Below are positions 1 through 4,911 of a DNA stretch of 7,414 nt, piece by piece (positions within the stretch are counted from its first letter, which is position 1; each line of letters begins with the position of its first letter). The notes beneath the pieces were generated by a model. The model saw nothing but the letters and a program-made list of their open reading frames with translations. It searched no databases and was not told the origin of the DNA. Location of the stretch: positions 1-7,414 of the forward strand of contig CAYGKP010000130.1 of NCBI GenBank assembly GCA_964350605.1. The letters are read 5' to 3'. This DNA is from CAYGKP01 sp964350605. Its GTDB lineage: Bacteria > Bacteroidota > Bacteroidia > Cytophagales > JAAEPT01. A program made the translations under genes and the position numbers.

Positions 1-10
1 CCCCTTTTCC

Positions 11-571
11 ATGCGTACTCTTCTGCTCGCCGTCCTCACTTCTTTGAGCTTTGCTTTGGCCGCCACCCACGCCGCCGCACAACAGCCCGCTAAACTTGCC
101 TACACCAACGTGGAGTACCTCGCTTCGCTTTGGCCGCCTTTCAAACGCGCGGAAACCGACCTGAGTACCTACCAAAAGCAGCTTCAGACCGAACTGCAAG
201 GCAAGGAGAAAGCCTACATGGAAAAACTGCAAGCCTACGAGGCGGGCAAAAACACCATGAGCCAACTCACCCGTCTGGACAAAGAAGCCGAACTGGAAAA
301 CTTGGGCAACCAAATCCAGCTCTACGAGAAGAACGCCCAGATCGAACTGCTCAACAAACAGCAGGAAATCCTCACGCCCCTCTTCGACTCGCTCTTTGTG
401 GCCATCGAAACGGTCGCCGATAAAAAAGGCTACGACTACGTGATTAACCAAGGCTCGGACCTCCAGACAATCATCATCCTCTACGCCCGCCGCGAGGAAG
501 ACAACATCACCAAAGACGTCCTCAAATACCTGGGCATCACCCCACCTGCAGACTTGACTTCGGGCAAATAA
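11..571 (+). CDS. OmpH/Skp-family periplasmic chaperone
   Basis: Predicted 186-residue exported protein of the OmpH/Skp family, which holds unfolded outer-membrane proteins in the periplasm before BAM-dependent insertion. Residues 1-23 look like a Sec signal peptide: Met-Arg, a leucine-rich core, and an Ala-Ala-Ala cleavage region before Gln-Gln. The mature protein opens with KLAYTNVEYL (28-37), the short strand typical of the family. Residues about 45-120 are rich in Lys, Glu, Gln and Leu and should form the long coiled-coil arm. The end (about 140-176, with YDYVINQGSD and NITKDVLKYLGI) returns to the body of the protein, as in Bacteroidota Skp-like proteins. The length fits the family. The ATG at 11 is the natural start because the signal peptide follows directly; only 10 bases of upstream sequence are visible, so the promoter and any bamA or second ompH neighbour cannot be judged. 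It converges on the peptidase gene across three hairpins. Confidence 0.88.
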   Translation: MRTLLLAVLTSLSFALAATHAAAQQPAKLAYTNVEYLASLWPPFKRAETDLSTYQKQLQTELQGKEKAYMEKLQAYEAGKNTMSQLTRLDKEAELENLGNQIQLYEKNAQIELLNKQQEILTPLFDSLFVAIETVADKKGYDYVINQGSDLQTIIILYARREEDNITKDVLKYLGITPPADLTSGK

Positions 572-600
572 CCCCACTGTCCCCAGTAGACAACCAAGGC

Positions 601-627
601 GCGAGCGCACCCAATGGGTGCGCTCGC
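601..627 (+). terminator. Hairpin 1 downstream of ompH-like gene, weak terminator candidate
   Basis: Perfect inverted repeat: a 12-bp arm (601-612, GCGAGCGCACCC), a 3-nt loop AAT, and the complementary arm (616-627). It starts 29 nt after the ompH-like stop codon and is the first structure an ompH transcript would meet. The sequence after it is ATCGTTTCC, so the T-run is poor and offset by four bases. It may be a weak intrinsic terminator or a 3'-end stabiliser; the structure is certain, the function is inferred. Confidence 0.5.
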
Positions 628-631
628 ATCG

Positions 632-672
632 TTTCCAGGGATCCATGCGCCAAGCGCATGGATCCCTGGAAA
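632..672. repeat. Hairpin 2: perfect 19-bp palindromic stem, 3-nt loop
   Basis: The arm at 632-650 (TTTCCAGGGATCCATGCGC) is exactly complementary to 654-672, with loop CAA at 651-653. Neither strand has a T-run after the stem, so it is not a standard intrinsic terminator. Its right end (670-672) is shared with the T-run of the minus-strand terminator next to it, so the two structures would compete or fold one after the other. Possible roles are a 3'-end block to exonucleases for the convergent transcripts, or one copy of a dispersed palindromic repeat. Only one copy is seen in this window. Confidence 0.6.
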
Positions 673-713
673 AAGGGTCGGCGGGGCCGCTCTTCGCGCG
701 GAGCCCGCCGACC
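670..713 (-). terminator. Intrinsic terminator of the EEP-cysS-M28 cluster
   Basis: Read on the minus strand, a 10-bp perfect GC-rich stem (arms 704-713 and 676-685, GGTCGGCGGG and its complement) is followed after one C by five T residues (complement of 670-674). An inner 4-bp stem (687-690 with 698-701) can extend the structure. It begins 14 nt after the stop codon of the M28/glutaminyl-cyclase gene, the expected place for the end of the leftward transcript. The stem and T-run are read directly; use as a terminator is a strong inference. Confidence 0.65.
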
Positions 714-727
714 TCCGTTAACTCCAG

Positions 728-1704
728 TTACTTCCCTTCGCTGTAGACCACCGTCAAGACCGTGCGCCCGACGGCTTGAAGCGTCGCGGGGTCGATGACT
801 TCGAGGTTGTCGGCGTGAGTGTGCCAGAACTCGCCGAAGTAGCCACCACCGCCATTGGGGTCGTGCTGGATGATGTCGGCGGTAGGGATGCGGCGTTTGG
901 TGATGAGGTAGTAGTGATCGTCCAGAATTTCGTGGGCTTTCTGGTTGACGAAGTAGTTGCCATAACCGAGTCGCTGGCCTATCGTCCAGATTTTCTCGAC
1001 CACGTTGCCCGCATGGGTGACCGAAAATCCTTCTTTGGCGAAACGCGCGTCCTTGGCACCGACCATATCGAGCAGAATGCCGTAGTAGGCCCCGTAGCCA
1101 GGGGTATGCGGGTACATGGCCCAATACTGGGTACCCAGGCACCAATCGTCGTCGCTCTCGCCTTCCCAGTCGGCGGGCGAGCCTTGGTCTTCGCCGTCGG
1201 TGAGGAAAATGTCTACGCCCACTTGGAGCTTCCCGGTGGTGTCTTCGGAAATCAACCGGGCAATTTCCAGGAGGACGGCCACGCCACTGCCCCCATCATT
1301 CGCGCCTAGAATGGGTTCGGTTTGCCGCTCGTCATCTTGGTCAGCGAGGAAGCGCGTATCCCAGTGGGCAACTAGCAGGANNNNNNNNNNTTGCGCAGGG
1401 GCAGGAGCTTGCCGGCGTAGCGTTCAGCCGAGAAGTCTTGGACATACACGGTGTCGCAATACTGTTTCAACCAGGCCTCCAAAAAGTCGCCGCACTTCTG
1501 GTGCGCCGCCGAGTTGGGGGTGCGCGGGCCGAAGTCCACTTGCTTTTTCACCAAGGCATAGGCCGAGTCGCCCGAAAATGCCGGGGCCACCACCAGCGGT
1601 GTTTCGGTCTTGGGGGGTACGGTGCTCGTCGGGTCGTTCGACTCGTCGCAAGCCCACAGCGAGAAGGCCAAAAGCAGCCAAAGGAGTCGGCTATTGTTCT
1701 TCAT
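728..1704 (-). CDS. M28-family / glutaminyl-peptide cyclotransferase-like lipoprotein (contains assembly gap)
   Basis: Zinc-dependent M28-fold protein. Homologues act either as aminopeptidases or as glutaminyl cyclases that form N-terminal pyroglutamate; the sequence leans toward the cyclase-like branch. The first 19 residues are a lipoprotein signal (hydrophobic segment, then L-W-A-C with Cys19), so the enzyme should be membrane-anchored outside the cytoplasm. VDFGPRTPNSAAH (about 56-68) is a family motif. After the gap come AHWD (near 1369-1358), NDGGSG, DGED (Glu at 1192-1190, Asp at 1189-1187), LLDMVG, DDH and FWHTHADN (His at 823-821). From memory these match the DGEE, LLDLIG, DDH and VWHTMDDN regions of human glutaminyl cyclase. 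The ATG at 1704 lies inside the end of cysS (14-nt overlap), suggesting translational coupling. A 10-N gap at 1381-1390 splits the gene, and the flanking frames disagree by the placeholder length; I treat the gene as intact. Substrate and exact activity remain open. Confidence 0.85.
1381..1390. other. Assembly gap (10 N) inside the M28/glutaminyl-cyclase gene
   Basis: Ten unknown bases. Reading the minus strand, the sequence before the gap ends in ...KLLPLR plus two bases AA, and after the gap resumes with TC then LLVAHWD. For an uninterrupted frame the true gap must be 2 modulo 3 bases long, so 10 cannot be right. Family members known to me have roughly a dozen residues between these motifs (an N-I-I-G type strand and a charged loop), so several tens of bases are probably missing. 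Confidence 0.9.
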
Positions 1705-3172
1705 AAGCCCAGTCAATTTTGTGTTTGAAGTCGCGGACAAGCACACCTTTGGAACGAAGTGCCGCACGAATTTCGTCCACGGCGGCATAATCCTTCTCAG
1801 CTTTCGCGGATTGGTAGGTTTTCAAGTGCTCGGCGATGAAGGGAAGCAAGTCGTCGGGCATCTCGTCTTTGAGGCCAAGGACCGTTTCGACCAGCGACGG
1901 GAGCCAAGCGGTAATCTTCTCGTACGCCTCAGGCGAGAGGGCCGCGACAGGCAATTGCCCAGTGTCTAAGCGGTTGATCACTTTGGTGAGGCCAAAGAGG
2001 TGCGAGAGGGCGATGGCCGTATTCAGGTCGTCGCGCAGGGCCGCTTCGGTTTGCGCCGCGAAGGCCAGCACTTCCTCGGAAATCTTGGCGTCTTCGCCCG
2101 CCGGTGTGCCCGTCAACGACTGCGCCGCGCGCACCGCATTCATCAATTTTCGATAGCCCTTTCGCGCTGCTTCCAGGGCTGTTTCCGAGAAATCGAGCGT
2201 GCTGCGGTAGTGCGCTTGGAGGATGAAGAACCGGACGTTCATCGGGCTGAAGCCTTGGGTCAGGCGCTCGTGCTGTCCGGCGAACAACTCCTCGAGGGTA
2301 ATGAAGTTGCCCAGCGACTTGGCCATTTTCTGCCCGTCGATGGTCACCAAATTGTTGTGGACCCAGTAGTTCGCCGGACCCTGCCCGCAGGCCGCCGTCG
2401 ACTGGGCGATCTCACACTCGTGGTGGGGAAACTGTAAGTCCATCCCTCCGCCATGAATGTCGAAGCGGTCGCCCAGGTACTTGCCACTCATGGCCGTGCA
2501 CTCTAAATGCCACCCGGGGAATCCCTGGCTCCAAGGCGAGGGCCACTGCATCAAATGGCTCGGACTGGCCTTCTTCCACAAGGCAAAGTCCAGGGGGTTT
2601 CGCTTCTCGTCCTGCCCCTCCAACTCGCGCGAGTTCGACAGCAAGTCCGCATAGACCCGCCCACTCAACTCACCATACTTCCCGGTCTTCTGGTATTTCT
2701 CCAAATCAAAATAGACCGACCCATTCGCCTCATAGGCATAACCCGCCGCCAGGATTTTTTCGGTCAGGGCGATTTGCTCGGCGATGTGCGCCGTTGCACG
2801 AGGTTCGTGGTCGGGCACCAGGCAGCCCAGGGCCGCCATGTCGGCTTGGTACCGCTCGGTATAGCGACGGGCAATCGCGTAGGGGTCCAGTTGCTCGGCC
2901 TTGGCCTTCTTCTGGATTTTGTCCTCGCCTTCGTCGGCGTCGCCCACTAGGTGGCCCACATCGGTAATGTTGCGCACATAGTTGACCCCCAAGTCATTGA
3001 ACCGGAGCCAGCGCACCAGCAAGTCAAACGTCAACGCCGAACGGGCATGGCCCAAATGCGCATCGCCATAGACCGTCGGACCACACACGTAGAGGCCCAC
3101 CTGGCCCTGAGCCTGGGGCGTGAAGACTTCCTTTTTCCGCGTAAGGGTGTTGTAAAGCTGTAGGTCCGCCAT
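1691..3172 (-). CDS. cysS: Cysteinyl-tRNA synthetase
   Basis: Class I aminoacyl-tRNA synthetase that charges tRNA-Cys with cysteine in the cytoplasm; 493 residues, normal for bacterial CysRS. The Rossmann catalytic core carries the HIGH-type motif HLGH (39-42) and the KMSKS-type motif KMAKS (282-286). The zinc site that selects cysteine is complete: Cys30 in YVCGPTVY, Cys225 in WHLECTAMS, His250 and Glu254 in FPHHECEIAQ. FDIHGGGMDLQFPHHE is the family's signature stretch. The C-terminal part (about 320-493) is the helical DALR/anticodon-binding region ending in a basic DFKHKIDW segment. The ATG at 3172 gives the standard N-terminus (LQLYNTLTRKKE) and lies 26 nt after the EEP stop codon. A TACCTTCG box 6 nt before the ATG could give cysS its own promoter. 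The last codons overlap the start of the M28 gene by 14 nt. The Cys253 between the zinc ligands replaces the more usual Asn. Confidence 0.97.
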   Translation of the reverse strand: MADLQLYNTLTRKKEVFTPQAQGQVGLYVCGPTVYGDAHLGHARSALTFDLLVRWLRFNDLGVNYVRNITDVGHLVGDADEGEDKIQKKAKAEQLDPYAIARRYTERYQADMAALGCLVPDHEPRATAHIAEQIALTEKILAAGYAYEANGSVYFDLEKYQKTGKYGELSGRVYADLLSNSRELEGQDEKRNPLDFALWKKASPSHLMQWPSPWSQGFPGWHLECTAMSGKYLGDRFDIHGGGMDLQFPHHECEIAQSTAACGQGPANYWVHNNLVTIDGQKMAKSLGNFITLEELFAGQHERLTQGFSPMNVRFFILQAHYRSTLDFSETALEAARKGYRKLMNAVRAAQSLTGTPAGEDAKISEEVLAFAAQTEAALRDDLNTAIALSHLFGLTKVINRLDTGQLPVAALSPEAYEKITAWLPSLVETVLGLKDEMPDDLLPFIAEHLKTYQSAKAEKDYAAVDEIRAALRSKGVLVRDFKHKIDWAYEEQ

Positions 3173-3178
3173 CGGATG

Positions 3179-3186
3179 CGAAGGTA
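3179..3186 (-). promoter_or_regulatory. Possible cysS -7 promoter box (TACCTTCG)
   Basis: On the minus strand TACCTTCG lies 6 nt before the cysS ATG, one base from the Bacteroidota -7 consensus TAnnTTTG. I see no matching TTG -33 element at the right distance, which would fall in the end of the EEP gene. If used, the mRNA would be nearly leaderless. Weak on its own; supported mainly by the same arrangement at the EEP start. Confidence 0.25.
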
Positions 3187-3198
3187 GCCAAACGCGCC

Positions 3199-4278
3199 CT
3201 AGCGCACCTGATAGGTGCCCAGAATTGGGTAGTGATCGCTGTGCTTCACCGAACGCAGGGTCTTGAAGTCCAGCAGCTCCAAGCGTTCGTCGTCGAAAAA
3301 CTGGTGGTCGATGCGCAGGAAAAACAGCCGCCCGTTGTAGGTGAACCCAAAGCCTGCCCCGTCTTCCTCAAACGCGCTGGTGAGCTGGTTGTGCATGATG
3401 TGGTAGACATGGCCGTAGGGCATCTCGTTGAAATCGCCAGTAACGATCACCGGGTGCGGGCTCTCCGACAAGTGCCGATCCAACTGGCGGGCTTGGCGGC
3501 TGCGGGTGGCTTGCCCGGCACGCAGCTTGCGCAGAGTACGTTTCTTTTCCTCGCGTACTTCCTGGTCACCCAAATTCGTAGCCAACACCTCGTCCTCGCT
3601 GAGTGCCATCGACTCCAGATGGAGGTTGTAGATCCGCACGGTGTCCTCCTGCCACACCACGTCCATCCACTGGGCCTTGTTACCCGAATTCACATGAAAG
3701 TCCAAGGTGCCCACCGAAACCACCGGCAAGCGGGAATAAATCGCCTGACCAAATCGCTGCTCTCCATCGCCAAAGCGATCCACGATGTGGTGATAGGGAT
3801 AGCCCGCCTCAGCCATACGCGCGGGCAAGTCGAAGAGCGAATCGGTACTGTTCTCGTAGTATTCCTGGAAGCATAACACCTCGGCCTCCTGCGCCAGTAC
3901 CCAATCAAGCACCTCAGCAGCCTTTTCGGGGTCCTTGTCCCAATAGGTCTGGTAGAGGTTGAACACCCGCACATTATAGGACAACACCCGAAGGCCCTGC
4001 GCATCGGAGCCCGAAAACGAGACTTGCAGGGTGCTTTCCAGGTGCGGCCACCCGAGCACGAGCATCAAGCCCGAGAGCCAGGCGCGTTTTCGCTTGAACT
4101 TATTTTTGCGCTTGAGCAACCAAAAGGTCACCACCAGAAGGTGGGCCAGAAGGAGGGGCAAAGTCAGGTAGGTGGCCAGGCCGAACACCCAGTTCTGGTC
4201 CGAGGGCACATAGTAGCCGATGTAGGCCATTGCACTGAGCAATGCCAAGAGTCCGTTCCACAGCCACCAGACGCGCAT
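3199..4278 (-). CDS. Membrane-anchored endonuclease/exonuclease/phosphatase (EEP) family protein
   Basis: Predicted 359-residue protein with an N-terminal membrane anchor and a DNase I/Mg-dependent phosphodiesterase-type EEP domain. Hydrophobic segments lie at about 3-23, 30-55 and 67-78, with a very basic linker (KRKNKFKRKR, 56-65) that should stay in the cytoplasm, as expected for the positive-inside rule. The EEP domain starts near residue 97 with VLSYNVRVFN (Asn102), followed by the metal-binding Glu139 in CFQEYY, NLHLES (218-223), TGDFNEMP (Asp282, Asn284), RIDHQFF (Asp324, His325) and HSDHYPI (Asp348, His349), so all catalytic motifs are present. The odd number of membrane segments would place the domain outside the inner membrane if all three cross. 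Such proteins are common in Bacteroidota and their substrate is generally unknown; DNA, RNA, phospholipid or phosphoinositide-like esters are all possible. The ATG at 4278 is preferred because upstream in-frame codons run into the divergent promoter and leader region. First gene of the leftward cluster. Confidence 0.87.
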   Translation of the reverse strand: MRVWWLWNGLLALLSAMAYIGYYVPSDQNWVFGLATYLTLPLLLAHLLVVTFWLLKRKNKFKRKRAWLSGLMLVLGWPHLESTLQVSFSGSDAQGLRVLSYNVRVFNLYQTYWDKDPEKAAEVLDWVLAQEAEVLCFQEYYENSTDSLFDLPARMAEAGYPYHHIVDRFGDGEQRFGQAIYSRLPVVSVGTLDFHVNSGNKAQWMDVVWQEDTVRIYNLHLESMALSEDEVLATNLGDQEVREEKKRTLRKLRAGQATRSRQARQLDRHLSESPHPVIVTGDFNEMPYGHVYHIMHNQLTSAFEEDGAGFGFTYNGRLFFLRIDHQFFDDERLELLDFKTLRSVKHSDHYPILGTYQVR

Positions 4279-4282
4279 GGCG

Positions 4283-4316
4283 CGAAGATAGCAGGGACCA
4301 TGCCAACCTAGCTGTC
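4283..4316 (-). promoter_or_regulatory. Possible EEP-cluster promoter (TTG ... TATCTTCG)
   Basis: On the minus strand TATCTTCG (4290-4283) is one base from the Bacteroidota -7 consensus TAnnTTTG and ends only 4 nt before the EEP ATG. A TTGG (4316-4313) lies upstream with the spacer at the long end of the accepted range. If real, transcription would start at or next to the ATG, giving a leaderless mRNA. It sits back-to-back with the rimP promoter. Confidence 0.35.
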
Positions 4317-4329
4317 CGCACAAAGGAAC

Positions 4330-4360
4330 TTGGCGAAGCGCAAAACGGTTGCTACCTTTG
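4330..4360 (+). promoter_or_regulatory. rimP-nusA-infB promoter, Bacteroidota type
   Basis: A TTG (4330-4332) and TACCTTTG (4353-4360) are separated by 20 nt, matching the Bacteroidota primary-sigma consensus of TTTG/TTG, about 19 nt, then TAnnTTTG. Transcription would begin a few bases after 4360, giving a leader of roughly 75 nt before the rimP start. It faces the leftward EEP promoter, so 4279-4440 is a divergent control region. Confidence 0.7.
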
Positions 4361-4384
4361 TAACACTTCTGGAAGCTCTGGCTG

Positions 4385-4412
4385 AAAGGGGACGAGATTC
4401 GTCCCCTTTTTT
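4385..4412 (+). terminator. Leader terminator/attenuator hairpin before rimP
   Basis: An 11-bp perfect stem (4385-4395, AAAGGGGACGA, with 4399-4409), loop GAT, and a run of six T (4407-4412) followed by GTTG form an intrinsic-terminator shape. It lies about 25 nt after the rimP promoter box and ends 28 nt before the rimP start codon. Upstream lies only the divergent EEP gene, so it has no plus-strand gene to terminate except its own operon. That position suggests attenuation, possibly with feedback by NusA. I see no strong competing antiterminator stem; a weak CTTC/GAAG pair (4366-4369 with 4372-4375) is the only other structure. Shape is observed; function is inferred. Confidence 0.65.
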
Positions 4413-4440
4413 GTTGCCCTGCACCGAAGTACCAACCGAC

Positions 4441-4899
4441 GTGAAAAACCTCGAACAACAGATTGCTCTCTGGGCCCAATCGGCGCTCGATGCCCGCACG
4501 GACCGCACGGACCTTTTTGTGGTCTCGGTTCAGGTGGCCGGGCATGCCCCGCGCCGTAAGGTGACTGTCACCCTCGACGGGGAAGAAGCCGGCGCGGACA
4601 TCGAAAGCTGCACCGCTGTTTCGCGCACGCTGGCCGACCGGTTGGAAGAAGAAGACGCCATCGACGGCGCGTACAACTTGGAGGTCACCTCGGCGGGCCT
4701 CACCTCACCCATTGCCCAGCCGCGCCAATACCGCCGGCACGTGGGCCAACGTTTTCGCGTTCGATTGCTGGACGGTCGCCAATTGGAAGGCGAGCTGCAG
4801 GCCGCGAACGACCAACACATCACACTGCTGGCAGGAGAGGGCGCAGAAGCCCTTGACTACCCGCAGATCGATTCTGCCAAACTCATTCTCACTTTCTAA
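4441..4899 (+). CDS. rimP: Ribosome maturation factor RimP
   Basis: Cytoplasmic factor needed for maturation of the 30S ribosomal subunit; 152 residues, close to the usual 150 or so. The N-terminal alpha/beta domain (1-83) includes the DLFVVSVQVAG and KVTVTLDGEEAGADIESC strands and the helix SRTLADRLEEEDAID. The family hallmark YNLEVTSAGLTSPI (78-91, matching the usual LEVSSPG-type stretch) leads to the C-terminal SH3-like domain with RRHVGQRFRVRLLDGRQLEGEL (98-119). It ends in SAKLILTF, like Bacteroidota RimP. No ATG is available; I choose GTG at 4441, which gives the expected N-terminus (KNLEQQI). In-frame TTG codons at 4411 and 4414 are alternatives but fall in or at the leader terminator, and TTG 4330 is the promoter's -33 element. 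nusA follows after 12 nt, so the two are almost certainly co-transcribed. Confidence 0.9.
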   Translation: MKNLEQQIALWAQSALDARTDRTDLFVVSVQVAGHAPRRKVTVTLDGEEAGADIESCTAVSRTLADRLEEEDAIDGAYNLEVTSAGLTSPIAQPRQYRRHVGQRFRVRLLDGRQLEGELQAANDQHITLLAGEGAEALDYPQIDSAKLILTF

Positions 4900-4911
4900 G
4901 CTACGACCCCA

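Noticed and set aside
601..713. CRISPR array or tRNA in the hairpin-rich intergenic region
   Set aside because: The three hairpins differ in sequence and have no regular spacers, and none makes a cloverleaf.
776..1309. Plus-strand open frame of 177 codons opposite the M28 gene
   Set aside because: Shadow of a well-supported minus-strand gene; no family features.
728..1704. M28 gene as a frameshifted pseudogene
   Set aside because: The frame change coincides exactly with the run of N, and both flanks retain conserved motifs.
1705..1788. Upstream start of the M28 gene at 1788
   Set aside because: It would bury the lipoprotein signal peptide and extend deep into cysS; ATG 1704 places the signal at the N-terminus.
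2000..2437. Plus-strand open frames opposite cysS, also at 2507-2950
   Set aside because: Antisense shadows of cysS, rich in Arg and Leu with no domain.
3232..3876. Plus-strand open frame of 214 codons opposite the EEP gene
   Set aside because: Antisense shadow; the EEP catalytic motifs are all on the minus strand.
4361..4440. Metabolite riboswitch in the rimP leader
   Set aside because: Too short and only one strong hairpin; no recognisable aptamer core.
4279..4545. N-terminal extension of the EEP protein to an upstream start at 4545
   Set aside because: It would run through the rimP coding start, the leader hairpin and both promoters, and add residues before a clear membrane segment.
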